Source of the DNA: Odobenus rosmarus divergens
Lineage: Eukaryota > Chordata > Mammalia > Carnivora > Odobenidae
Assembly (NCBI RefSeq): GCF_000321225.1
Contig: NW_004451880.1
Span: forward strand, 3,236 to 67,235
Length of the DNA: 64,000 bases
Direction: 5' to 3'
In this document: positions 1 through 10,260 of the stretch, in pieces
Position numbering within the stretch: the first letter of the stretch is position 1
How the letters are laid out: each line of letters starts with the position of its first letter
Program-made: the position numbers and the translations under genes
Notes under the pieces: model-generated
What the model was told of the DNA's origin: nothing
The model's database searches: none
What the model saw: only the letters and a program-made list of their open reading frames with translations

Positions 1-1247
1 AACTTATATATATATGCCAAAAATAAGGGTAACTACTCTGAAGGGATAGAATATGACTCTAAAAATGAAAAATAAAAATGTTTTTTAAAAAAGGGGATTG
101 ATAATAGTTGGTTGAAAAAGGGGAAAAGAAAAATTCAAATAAAAAAAGTTAAAAAAATTAACTGTGAAAGACTAAAGAATCATGGGAAAAAAACCCATGG
201 ATTCTATGTGCAGTATTCCCCTAGCTTTGGAGTTCTGCCATTCTCATTGATCGGTAAACTTGTTCTTGCTGGCTGTTCCTGCTGATCTTCAGGGGGAGGG
301 GCCTGTTGCCGTGGTTCCCAAATGTCTTTGCCGGAGGCGGAATTGCCCCGCCCTTGTCGGTCAGAGCTAAGCAAGCTGCTGGCGTTTGCTCTCAGGAGCT
401 TTTGTTCCCTGCAAGCTCTCGGTACAGCTTTGGAGGACCAGGGTGAAAATGGTGGCCTCCCAATCTCCGCCTGGAGGAGCTGAGAACTCGGGCCCCGCTC
501 CTCAGTGCGCCCCCAGAGAAAAGCAGTCAGTCACTCCCGTGTCCCCGGTCTCCGGCCGCACTCCGTGCTCACCCGGCCCGTGACCGAGCATTTCTATCTC
601 TGGCACCCGACCCCGTGTGGAGTCTCCAAACCCCGCAGATCCCTGCGGTGCACTCCCGCGCCGCTCCTCCCGGGGGAGGAAGGGGAGTCTCCCCGGCTCT
701 GCCGCTTTTTGGGTCCCTGCTGGAGGCGCAGTGGCCCGACTGGGCCGCGGATCACAGTTTATGGCAACCCCGAGCTGAGAGCCTGCGCCTCGGCTCCGTC
801 TCTGCACCTGGCTTCCCCGCTCCGATACCTGGGAGCTCTGCCGCACTCAGGCACCCCAATCTTTCTGTGACCCCGAGGATCCTGAGACCACACTGTCCCG
901 CGAGGGTTCCACCCCCCGCTTAGCCACTGGAGCGACGTCCCTCACGGGAGCCGATTTCTAAAAGTTCCGATTTTGGGCTCCGCGGCTCTAGCACTTGCCG
1001 GAAGCGGCCGACGGAGGCCCCCTCCCCCGCCGTCTGTCCTCCTGAATATCGCCTCGGATTCACTTCTCCGCACGTCCTACCTTCCAGAATGTGGTCGCTT
1101 CTCTGTTCAGAGAGTTGTTGCTATTCTTTTCTTCGATCTCCTGTTGAGTTCGTAGGTGTTCAGAATGGTTTGATCCCTATTCAGCTGAATTCCTGAGACC
1201 AGACGAAATCCAGGTCTCCTACTCCTCCGCCATCTTGCTCCACCTCC
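1..1247 (-). mobile_element. L1 retrotransposon 5' UTR (carnivore type), continues left of window
   Basis: The reverse strand reads as the GC-rich 5' UTR of a carnivore L1. It starts near 1247 with GGAGCAAGATGGCGGAGGAG, runs through about 1 kb of CpG-rich sequence, and becomes A/T-rich from about 200 down to base 1, as the segment just before ORF1 does. It is close to the consensus I remember, so it looks fairly young. A 5'-complete copy suggests that ORF1 and ORF2 lie left of base 1, though I cannot see whether they are intact. The target-site duplication cannot be tested because the 3' end is outside. The open frames in this block (for example 502-846 minus, 505-870 and 615-923 plus) reflect GC richness and are not host genes. 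Confidence 0.9.
1225..1247 (-). promoter_or_regulatory. YY1-type site at the L1 transcription start
   Basis: CAAGATGGCGG is read on the minus strand at 1237-1227, within the first 25 bases of the L1. Human L1 carries a YY1 site at the same place, where it positions transcription start. The match is seen; function here is inferred. Confidence 0.6.
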
Positions 1248-1364
1248 CCTTTACTCATGTTCTTATGCCTTCTATAGGACGAAGACTGCAGACTAGTGGT
1301 AAGAGTTAGGCACACTGGGGACCCCAGGGTCCTCAGCTGACAAGAAATGTCTTCTATCCACAGT

Positions 1365-1500
1365 CCTCAGCCAGCATTTACCAGACAACTGCCAGGTATC
1401 AGGCACTATGCTGGGTGCTGCGTGGGGATCAAAGACAAGGCAGACATTGTTGTTTTCTGGGAACATACAGGCCTTTGGAGAGAAAGGCCACACAACGTGA
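1365..1500 (-). repeat. L2 LINE 3' fragment
   Basis: It contains a degraded form of the reverse L2 3' end, including CAGGCACTATGCTGGGTGCT followed by a GGGATCAAAGACAAGGCAGAC-like stretch. Boundaries are approximate. Confidence 0.6.
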
Positions 1501-2068
1501 GAGGGTGATGGCAGCACAGGGGCTGTTGGGAATTTATGCAGACTTGGAGTAGTGGAAGATTTGGTCTTGGTCTGCTCTGCTGCTCGGCTTTACCAGGCGG
1601 CCCCCGGCTCTATTCTTCACCGTGGTTCCCTTGGTGTCATAGCGATGGACAGGGTACTGAACGGTAGCACCGTTTAGGGGTTGCCCGTGCACCTGGCAGG
1701 AAGGGAGCTGTTAGGAGTGGGGACCCTTAGGATTTCCCTTCCTGAACCCTTTATAAGAAGAGAATGAAGGCCCCACCCCACCCCCTTAAGAAGCTGTTCA
1801 ACCCCATGGCTTCCAGCTTCTTCTCTCATTTCAAGTAAGGTTGCAGCCAGCCAGACTATGTGGTTGGGGGAGTGTAGGGGGCCGAGCGAGCCAGGTGTGT
1901 GTTCTTAGAGTTTGTGGTGGGCAGCAGGAACCAGATGGCTTTTAATCCCCTCCAATCCTGAAATTTGTTAATTTTATGAAATATCCCTCTCAGCAAAATG
2001 TTTCCGCCACTTGATTTGGGGTTTATAATCCATGTTTCCTTGAATGTGTTTAGAGTAGCATTTCCCAG

Positions 2069-2280
2069 GGCTCCTGGGTATCTCAGTCAGTTAAACTTCT
2101 AACTCTTGATTTCGATCTCATGGTCTCAGGGTCATGAGACCCACCCCTGCATCCTCCATGCTGGGCGTGGAGCCAGCTTGCGAGTCTCTCTCCCCCTCTC
2201 CCCCTCCCCGCCCCCACTCGCACACACACAGCCTCTCTCTCTCCGTCCCTCTCTCTCTCCCCACCCCCCTCAAAAAAAGC
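2069..2280 (+). mobile_element. CanSINE (tRNA-derived, carnivore)
   Basis: The head reads GGCTCCTGGGTATCTCAGTC and is followed by the TCATGGTCTCAGGGTCATGAG core, a long CT/CA-rich stretch and a short A tail. Imperfect 12-bp target-site duplications flank it: AGCATTTCCCAG at 2057-2068 and AGCAATTCCCAG at 2281-2292. Many substitutions indicate an older copy. Confidence 0.9.
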
Positions 2281-3159
2281 AGCAATTCCCAGTGTACATT
2301 TTGTAGAACACTACTGTGAGACCCTCATAGGTTTGGGGAGAAAGAAGTGTTCCATGGTAATACATTTGGATGGTTCTGGGTTGAACAAAATTTTAAAAAG
2401 CTGCTTTCCTGCAGGACTTCTTTAAACCTTTAACATTGCTAGTGTGTGTTATAAATCTTGAAGAGGCAGATACAAATAATATACAGCGTGTTCTCACCTT
2501 AAGGGGGAACGTTGTTTCTGTGAAATTTCTATTAATATCCTGGAAAAGCTAGTGTTCCAAGGAACACATTTTGGGAAACACTGGCTTAGAAGATTTTCAT
2601 CATGTAGAAACCGGCAGTGGTCAGCTGTTCCCCATTATTCCTTTAGAAATCAACCTTCACCAGCAGCAGGACTGTCCAAGTTTAGACATAAAGAGGCACT
2701 TCCTACCTGAGAGGGCACTCGAGGAGTAGAGTCTAGAGAGTCCCAGGAAATTATGATAACAGAACACACCACCCCCGTTCTTATCCTTTTGCAAGCTCTC
2801 CCATGAGTCATTATAAATAGAATGAATTATCAAGGAAGCTCCTGGATCTTTTTATCTTAAGGGGAACTTTGGAAAAGGATATAATTGAGGGATAAGAAGG
2901 TAGGAATTAAAAGCAAGAAGACAGATGGGCCGACTTCTGGAAGGGCTGTCTCTAAGTGTCTGTAATTAACTCATTCAGTCTTCCTCTGCCCAGAGCACAG
3001 AGTTGAAGGTAACACATTCCCGGAACTGACGTGGAGGGCTGGCATGTGCCTGAGATCTCAGGGTCGTATTTTGGTCACTGTCATACGTTGAGGGCTTCCA
3101 TGTGCCAAATACCATGCAAAGCCTTTTGTGTGCATTTTCCGTGTTCCTTGAAACAGCTG

Positions 3160-3290
3160 TCATGATGGCTCCCATTTTACAAAATGAGGATCTGAAGCCC
3201 AGAGAGGTTAAAGACCTTCCCTAAGTGCATCCGTCCAGTACGGTGTAGAACCTGGAGTTGAACACCAAAGCCCTTATTCACTATATGCAC
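3160..3290 (-). repeat. MIR SINE fragment
   Basis: It shows the reverse MIR core: CCCATTTTACAAAATGAGGA, then GAAGCCCAGAGAGGTTAAAG, then a degraded accession-loss stretch ending near CCCTTATTCACTAT. Confidence 0.75.
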
Positions 3291-4413
3291 CTACAGCCCC
3301 AGGGAGTCTGTAGACATCTCAGACATCAGGGGTCCCTTGAGATGGGCCTCCTTCCATCAACCTGTGTGGGGGAAAGGGCGGAGGGGAGGGGTGATGATGG
3401 GCCACATTGACAAGGAAGCCAAGGGAGAGGGCACATCTTCCAGCTGGTGAGGCCCCTCGGTTGCCTGACAGCAGCCTGGCTCTGTGCCCCTGCCACCTCC
3501 CCTGCCCCTTGTCAGATGCATCTCTTCTTATTAGGCATCTGCCCCTCGTGCTGCTGGTGGCCCACAGCGCATGGGCAGGTGTCCTGTTCAAGAGCCCAGA
3601 GATAATACCAGTTTACGAATCAATACGTTCCCTGGCACATCTGTGTTCCCCTAATGGGAATGCGGCAGGATCCGAAATACACTTCATCCTCATCCGACTC
3701 CACACTGTCAGGGGTTGGAGGCTCCAAAGGAACCTTTGTAATTCCAGTCTGCAAGCTGCAGTTAATCACGCTGGACTCTGGGCAAGGGAGCTCAGGTCTG
3801 CGGCCTCAGGCCTTGGCAGTCGCTACACAGAAATGAGGATGCAGGGGAGAGGCCAGGGCCCTGGAGGAGCTAAGTCTTAAGAAAAGGAGTCTGCCTGAAT
3901 GGAAGCAGTGCTTCTGCCCAGCCAGATAGTCAGCCTGGGGCACCTGCCATCTGTTCTGTCAGGCCGAGTGGCTGTTGGGTTCGTCCTGGGCTCTGTAACC
4001 ACCGTGCCCCCATGGGGTGTGGAGCTGTGTGTGGGGTACTTGGAATGAACGCGTGATGGATGCGACTTCAGGGTGTGAAGATGACCTGACCTGCATTGGA
4101 AGCCATTCTTCCAGGGGCAGGGTTGGTGAGATGAATAAACGGACCCCTCTCTGCCTGCTTTCCGTGCATAGAGCCAGGGAGGGCCTGTACGCTTGAGCTC
4201 AGCCCTGCCAGAGGAGGGTGATTCTTCTCCCTTGGGTGCTGACTAGCCTCGGTGGGACTCGTGCCTGCAGGCTTTAGCTTACTGAGAGAACGGCTGACTC
4301 CAGGCAGGGCCCTGGAAGAGGGGCGTGGGTCCTGGGAGAACCCGATTGAGCCTCTAAATGTCACTACCGTGGATGGGGTCTCTCTGACTCCCTCATCTCA
4401 AGTTGCAGCACCC

Positions 4414-4433
4414 CCCCACACACACACACACAC
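4414..4433. repeat. Short (CA)n microsatellite
   Basis: A run of seven C is followed by about eight CA units. Confidence 0.85.
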
Positions 4434-4524
4434 TGTGTACCAGTGCTCCCATAGATGGCTGAAATTCTGTTTTCTTTTTTTTTATGTGTGCTTACAGTCT
4501 GCCTCCACCATTAACCCACAGCCT

Positions 4525-4645
4525 CCTTAAAAGCAGGACATGTGTCTCTCTTGTTCATATCTTTTGTGCCTGGAACATCTTTTGTGCCTGGGTCTGGCTC
4601 ATGATAAGCACTTAAATATCTGTTAAGTGAATGGGAAAATATAAT
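4525..4645 (+). repeat. L2 3' end with an internal 18-bp tandem
   Basis: It reads like the L2 terminus: AGGACATGTGTCTCTCTTGTTC, then GTGCCTGG, then a CATGATAAGCACTTAAATAT-like tail and GTTAAGTGAATGG. Inside it, ATCTTTTGTGCCTGGAAC is followed immediately by a second ATCTTTTGTGCCTGG (4559-4591), a local tandem duplication. Confidence 0.65.
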
Positions 4646-4679
4646 AATAAGTGAAGGCACAACTCTTTGTGCAGACCTT

Positions 4680-5460
4680 CGGGCTGAGATTCTTCGAAAG
4701 CAAATTTGGCTTTGTCACTCCTCTGCCGACAGTCCCCTCGGATCCCATCCTCTACAGGATCAAGTGTGGGCTGCCTAGCCCGCCAGCCAGGCTCCTGAGC
4801 TCTGGCCCCTGCTGACCTCCCCAACCTCATCTCTCACTGTGCCCTCACCCCCTGCGCCCCATGTGCTCACCAGGCGACTCCCAACTGTTGCTGCGTACGT
4901 GAACTTGGGACCCGCTGAAAAGGCAGACGCCTGGCCCTTAGCTCAGGTGATTCAGATTCAGTTGGTGTTGGGTGGGGCCCAGGAATTGTCACTTTTTTTT
5001 TTTTAAAGCTGCCTCGGAGACTTCCAATGGCAGGTACTCTGGGGACCACACTTCAAGGCGTGATGCCCTGTCCGAGTACATGGCAGGCAGCTGGTTGAGA
5101 GGGCCACACTTGCTCATCTCCGTGCCTTCGGATCACGGCCGCCGTGGTGACTTCTTTCTGGAGTCATTTGCCACCTGGAGGACACCTCTGAGCCCCTTCA
5201 GGGCTCAGCTCAAAGGGTCACACCTTCTGTGGACACAGTCCTGCTTCCCAGGCACATTAGACTTTTCCTCTTTCTGTCCCGTGCACGTTACACATACCCC
5301 TTTCTTAGAGACCATTCTGCTTATTTCTCTTTTCCTCTTCCACTCCCCCAACACCGCGAGCTCTCAGAAGAGCAGCCCGTGGTTCTCTCTGGACCCTGAG
5401 TACCTAGCAGAGTGCCTGCCAGCAAGTGTTCATGGGACTAGACGGAGAGCCCCGGACGTG
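4680..5460 (+). repeat. L2 LINE 3' region, interrupted by a MER5-type element
   Basis: 4680-4875 resembles the L2 stretch ending in CTCCCCAACCTCATCTCTCACT. 5170-5460 resumes with CAGGGCTCAGCTCAAAGGGTCA and finishes with AGTACCTAGCAGAGTGCCTG. The break is filled by a hAT-type element at about 4890-5070. The L2 ends only about 60 bp before the next exon. Confidence 0.6.
4890..5070. mobile_element. MER5-type hAT element, degraded
   Basis: The MER5 centre is recognisable: CAGGTGATTCAGATTCAGTT, then GGTGGGGCCCAGGAATTGTCA. The terminal repeats are eroded. It sits inside the L2 and is therefore younger than it. Confidence 0.6.
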
Positions 5461-5483
5461 CTCTATCCCCACGCCTCTGCCCT

Positions 5484-5518
5484 TGCTAACCCTGTTCTCT
5501 GATTCATGGATCTTTTAG
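5484..5518 (+). promoter_or_regulatory. GRIK4: Branch point and 3' splice site of the first visible GRIK4 exon
   Basis: TGCTAAC at 5484-5490 is an excellent branch-point match, with the adenosine 29 nt before the acceptor AG at 5517-5518. The pyrimidine tract is interrupted (GATTCATGGATCTTTTAG), so the strong branch point may compensate. Confidence 0.65.
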
Positions 5519-5680
5519 GAGTTCTCGCTCCAGAGAATGGACAGCCTTGTGGATGACCGTGTCAACATCCTGGGATTTTCCATCTTCAACCAGTCGCATG
5601 CTTTCTTCCAAGAGTTTGCCCAGAGCCTCAACCAGTCGTGGCAGGAGAACTGTGACCACGTGCCCTTCACGGGGCCTGCG
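5519..5680 (+). CDS. GRIK4: GRIK4 (GluK4) coding exon, amino-terminal domain, 54 codons
   Basis: This exon encodes part of the extracellular amino-terminal (LIVBP-like) domain of kainate receptor subunit GluK4, which directs subunit assembly. The frame opens [20 protein letters not shown] and ends HVPFTGPA, matching GluK4 as I remember it. GluK5 would read differently here (ILGFSMFNTSH, for example). Acceptor AG at 5517-5518 and donor GCG|gtaagt at 5681 give exactly 54 codons, phase 0 at both ends. Two N-glycosylation sequons are visible, NQS at exon residues 24 and 38, and a cysteine is at residue 45. It corresponds very roughly to residues 240-293 of a protein of about 956. There is no frameshift or stop. 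GluK4 is not functional alone; it forms heteromers with GluK1-3 in neurons. Confidence 0.96.
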
Positions 5681-6449
5681 GTAAGTACCCGCCGGAGCCC
5701 TCCCTGCGCCCCTTCACCTCTGTGTACATGCACCCTCCCGAGGTCTAGCCCTGTTGGGCCCCCGCTCAAAGAGAGGTATGTACCAGTGCTGGGAAGCGGT
5801 TATAAGGGAGAAGGTTTGGGGAGGAGCGAGCTGGAAACAGCAAGCTTCTTGGAGGTCCGCAGGGAGAGCCCTGTGCAGAGGTAGGGATCTGTCATTTAGT
5901 GATGTCCTCACGTCCGTCTGTCTCCTGCAGCCAGACTTCCAATCATGCTGTTGCTGAGAACTGCTTGAGTTTAGGCTCCAACAGTCCTCCTCTTGGAAGG
6001 CACTTGTAGCTCATCCGCTTCCTCATTTTTCAGGATAAGAATCTGAAGCCCAGTCTGGGAATGGGGCTGAGCATGGGGACATGGAGGTCTTGTTCAAAGG
6101 CGAATGCCAAGCCTTTTGCAGGGTGACACTAGATTCTAGGATTTCCTGACTCCTGGTCCAGGGCTCTCTCCATCATGCTGGGCCACTGCCCTGAGTAGGA
6201 GCTCATGCAGAGAGGCTTTCTTTGTGCCTTCACCCACGTACTTCCTCTTTGTACTTCCTTCCCCTGCTGTGTGTGTGATGGAAGCAAAGTTTTCCCTGGC
6301 ATGCTGCCCTGGGTTTGATGTCCTTACTCTGTGGGGCAGGTCAGGTATGTGGGCTCATGTCCGTCTGTTAAAAGGCAAGGTCTCAGGAGACAGGGATTGC
6401 CTGGCTTTCTAGGTCCTGTCCCGGCCACGTTACATTTAAGCAGCTCACG

Positions 6450-6610
6450 TGATGCTCCCATAACTTTTCCGAGGTCTGCTATCAGTATCTTCACTTTGCA
6501 GATGATGACGCAGAGGCCCAGAAAGATTGAGTAAACAGCCCAGGGTCACACAGCTAGTAAGCAGAGGAACTAGCATCAGAACCCAGTTCAAAGTTTTACC
6601 TGCTATGCCC
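6450..6610 (-). repeat. MIR SINE
   Basis: The reverse MIR core is clear: CACTTTGCAGATGATGACGC, then GGGTCACACAGCTAGTAAGC and CAGAACCCAGTTCAAAG. Confidence 0.8.
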
Positions 6611-7664
6611 TTTTCCCCTTTCTGGGAGCATCATTGTGTTGCCACTGCAAATTGGCCTGGCAAGGTGAAAGCAGTTAGTGGGTATTCATCGAACAAATGA
6701 GTGAATCAGTGAGGAAGGCGGAATAGTGAGCTAGAGATAGGAGGAACTGGAAAAGAAGTAGTCCTGAGAGGTGGCAATGGAACCGGGCACCCTCCTGGAA
6801 TGGGACCTTCCCTGGAGGGCTTCTAAAATAGGAGCAAGACCTGTCTTTGATACATGTCTGGGGGCAAGGATGTTTCTGGACATCTGCACAAATGGACACC
6901 TAGTTAGTGTTTGGCCAAGGCGGTGATCCAGCAGTGGGCTTCCTCAAGGAAGGGGCGTGGACAGAGTGCCCGTCCAGCAAGCTGTGTACCTCCATGATTG
7001 CGGGGCCTGGCGGAAATCCTAGGAAGGAAGGAGTAACGAAGGGGTCGGAGCTGATGCAGAGCTCAGGGAGTCAGGGAGGAGAAGACCCCTGAGAACTGAG
7101 TTTCCGGAAAGGTTTAAGGAGCACATCCCAACAAGGTATTTTAGACTTGAAAGAGGTGAGAATCCACAGGAAGGACTTGGCAGGTGTGAGACATCTGAAG
7201 GAAAGGGGTCCTCACCACCAGTAGATGGGTGAGGGACAGTGAGGGACATGCTCAGGCACAGCGTCACGGTAGGCCTGGACTCGTCCCTCGCAGCCGGATG
7301 CAGGCCTGGCCCCCTGGTTGCCCAGCGGGTCTTGCAGCCTTGGCTCCCGTATTCTAATGAGGTGCTGGCAGACTGGGAAGGCTCGCAGCATAATACCAGG
7401 AAAGGAAACAAAGCCTGCTACCTGCTCTCCAACCCAGACTGTTCCACATTTGGCACCCAGCCTGGGTGAAATAAAAGGTTCCTGTGCCATATTTCCAGTT
7501 GCTCTCGGAGGGGCCGAGTCCTTCCATTAGCGCTCACACTGATCACAAGCAGGCAGGTGAGAAGCCCACCCAGGACCCAGCAGGAGGGCTTGCAAGGACC
7601 TGAAATGCAGGCCAGTCAGTGCCTTTCATGGGACTCTGGGGCCGGCCGTGCTCACACGCGCCCA

Positions 7665-7855
7665 ACAGAGCACTAGCCTTGGAGGCCTAGGACCTGGATT
7701 CAAATACCAGCCTTGCCATGTTCTCGCTCTGTGATCTTTGGTAGTTATGTAACTCTTCTGAGCCTCAGATTCTTTATCTGTCATTTGGGGCTGATTCTGC
7801 TTGACCACCTTAGGAGATTTTTGTGAAGATAAAATGGAATATAATTCTACCTTCA
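7665..7855 (+). repeat. MIR SINE
   Basis: Forward MIR: GACCTGGATTCAAATACCAG, CTCTGTGATCTTTGG, GAGCCTCAGATTCTTTATCT and GTGAAGATAAAATGGAATAT appear in order. Confidence 0.8.
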
Positions 7856-7919
7856 AATCACAGTTATTCATCGAATGAGCTAATTTAACATGCTATATGG
7901 GGATAGGCATTTACTAATG

Positions 7920-8400
7920 TATCAGGTAGCTTTTGTTGTATAAATGCTGGGTAACAACCAACCCCCAAATGTCACTAGCATGTGACACTAAGCATCTGTG
8001 TAGCTCATGCCTCTGAGCTTCAGGTCAGCTAATCTGGGGGGTGAGGGAGGATTAGCTACAGATTCCTAGTCTAGCTGGGGGTCAGCTCATCTGAGCAGTT
8101 CACTCCATGAATCTGGGCTGGGGCAGCTCCGGCTCCACGTGCCTGTCATCCTTCCCCTGGCCCAGCAGGCAGGCCAGCCTGGCATATTCTCACAGTGACG
8201 GCAGGACAGTGACAAAGCAAGTAGGAACATACCAGACTTTTAGTGCTAATTTCCCAGAACGGGCACACAGCAACTGCCGACTCACATTGTTAGCCAAAGA
8301 ATGGCACACAGACAAATTCCAAGTCAGGGAATGAGGAAACAGGCTCTACTCTTTTAGAGAAGAAAAGTAAGGAGTCACAAGGCAAAAGGTCTGAGTCCAG
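7920..8400 (+). repeat. Ancient interspersed repeat, family not assigned
   Basis: It begins TAGCTTTTGTTGTATAAATG and CTGGGTAACAACCAACCCCC. This matches a common mammalian repeat whose consensus starts with a TTGCTGCATAACAAACTACCCC-like sequence; I do not trust myself to name it. CAGGTCAGCTAATCTGGGGG and GGTCAGCTCATCTGAGCAGT also fit the family. Confidence 0.5.
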
Positions 8401-9149
8401 GGCAGAATGAAGGATGGGGACCCATCCCATAGTCCATCCTGGTGAAGAAGAGCCAAAGCCTCTACCTTCCGGGGTTCATGATGTGGGAAGTAAGATCTGC
8501 CTCCACCTCTAGGAAAATGGTCCCCCGTGGGATCCTGTCCTGTGGAAGCAGAGCAAAGCCCCTTAGTTCTGCCTGGAATGACCAGGGAAGGCTTCCCAGA
8601 GGAAGGGGAAGTGAAGACCTCACGGCTTCTCAGTTAGTGTGCGAGACGCTGTGCAGGGTGTGAAGGCATCCAGGATAGAGCTGGGGCCACATGTCTGGTC
8701 ACACAGAAGCAGCCCTCGTGACCTCATTTTTGTCCTTCCCGATCCAGTCTTGGACCTCCCAAAGCCTCAGCATCCTATGTTCCCCAAGAATGTTGAGGAG
8801 CATTCAGGGAGTAGGGGTTCTCCGGAGGTTCCCTCTGTGTTGGGGGTGGAGAACAAGAGTACAAGCCTCCTTCAGAGGGGTGGCGTGAGGAGCTTAAGGG
8901 TGAGTCTGAGACCTAGCCCTGGTCCCCGGGAGGGGACAGTCAGTCCTGGGTCTCAGATTGTGGCGCTTCCTCAGTCAGCTTTCTCTTGGCCAAGCCCTGT
9001 TGTTTTCTTGCCAGCAAAATAAGGACATGTGTTCTTTCTAGCTCAGGAGACCGGGGTGCTCATTCCATTTGTTTCATCTGTGCGCAGAGCTGAGGAATAT
9101 TGGAGCGCTTCCCACGAAATTATCCCACCTCGACCCCTTTTTTCCTCCT

Positions 9150-9260
9150 CATGGCATCCTAATAGCAGATGAGAGTGGTCACACACCCCTTGTTTGGTAA
9201 ATGGGGAAACTGAGGCACCGAAGAGGGAGATTAGAGCCCAAGACTTCCTCTCGGTGCCAA
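9150..9260 (-). repeat. MIR SINE fragment
   Basis: Reverse MIR core: TTTGGTAAATGGGGAAACTG and AGGCACCGAAGAGGG. Confidence 0.65.
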
Positions 9261-9589
9261 GAGCCTTGCAGCCACCATCTCTGTAGCCTCTGAGGAGGAA
9301 GGGGAGGTGTTACAGAAACTCCTCACCTGGAGGAATAAGGAAAGAAAGCTCACAGCTTCAAACAGCAACAAATCCTTCTCGAGGCTTCTCACTTAGCAAC
9401 TGCCTTTTGAAAAGCAGTGCCTCTTCCTGTCTCTTTGGGGGTTGAAATTCCCAGCACAAACAGCCCAGCCCTTTCATTTGCTGGGGAGCTGGAAGGCGAG
9501 AAATAATCAGTTCCAAGAAAGCCCAGGCCGGTCTGTCTCCCCATCCAGCTTTCTCAAAAGGCAGCAGACATCTCCTCCACAGGGACCTG

Positions 9590-9840
9590 CTCTCTCCTGC
9601 CTCCAGGGCCCTCTTCTCTCCACCACCCCCCACCCCCGTTCCCTTCTGCCCTCTCTGTCTCAGGTCCAGTCTCTCTTCCTTCTCGTGTCTTCTCCCGGGA
9701 CTCTTCCCTTCCCCTCTTCTCCTCCCCCGGTCACCCTCTCCCTTCCCCTTTCCCCTTCCTCCCCTACACTCCATCTGCCTTCTGCACCCTTGGCATCTCT
9801 CTTGTCCGTTTCTCTTCCTCCTGAATTGTGTGCCTCCTCG
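9590..9840. repeat. Pyrimidine-rich low-complexity stretch
   Basis: About 250 bases of mostly C and T on the + strand. This composition explains the long open frames on both strands here (9358-9948 minus, 9442-9918 plus). Confidence 0.7.
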
Positions 9841-10039
9841 CCCCCGTGTGCCCCAGGGGGCTGCTGGAAAGGGGGCTGCTCTGAGGACAGAGAGGGAGCA
9901 TCTGAGCTGAGGGGTTAGGAACCTCGAGAGAGAGCTAAGCACCATCACCCAGGCCCAGGCTGCACCGCCAGGTGGCTGACAGCACGCAGTTCCCCTGCTT
10001 CCCGCCTGATGCTATGCGAACTGCAAGCGGGCGAGCTGT

Positions 10040-10260
10040 GGATGGAGACACATACCCACTATTTCACATGCCATTCCCATTAATCACACTGCAAAGAACA
10101 AAAATCATAGAAAATCATTAAAATTACAGATGGCTAGGTTAAGTAATTAGAATTTAGGCTAAAACAGATGTTTGTAATTAAGTGTTTATTTCATTGAATA
10201 AAACCCAGATTGTTTGGACTCTTCAATGAGATTTTAATGGCTCCCGTCCTGGTCTGATTT
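10040..10260. promoter_or_regulatory. Candidate conserved non-coding element, AT-rich
   Basis: This AT-rich island lies in a GC-balanced, repeat-poor block and resembles no repeat I know. It holds homeodomain-type cores TAATTAG (10144-10150) and TAATTAA (10175-10181) and two CAGATG E-boxes (10127-10132, 10165-10170). Calling it an enhancer is inference; conservation was not tested. Confidence 0.35.

Larger units (their letters stand above)
1..5518 (+). other. GRIK4: GRIK4 intron upstream of the first visible exon (partial, at least 5.5 kb)
   Basis: I found no GRIK4 exon here. Contents are the L1 5' UTR (1-1247), an L2 piece (1365-1500), a CanSINE (2069-2280), a MIR (about 3160-3290), and L2 with a nested MER5-type element (4525-5460). 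I see no recognisable element at 1500-2056, 2295-3160 and 3290-4410, apart from ordinary unique-looking intron sequence. Confidence 0.75.

Noticed and set aside
502..846. 114-codon minus-strand open frame in the L1 5' UTR
   Set aside because: It lies well upstream of where L1 ORF1 begins and does not resemble the ORF1 protein; it is explained by CpG richness.
9358..9948. 196-codon minus-strand open frame
   Set aside because: Low-complexity Gly/Arg/Lys/Glu-rich translation of the reverse of a pyrimidine-rich stretch. An equally long frame exists on the other strand.
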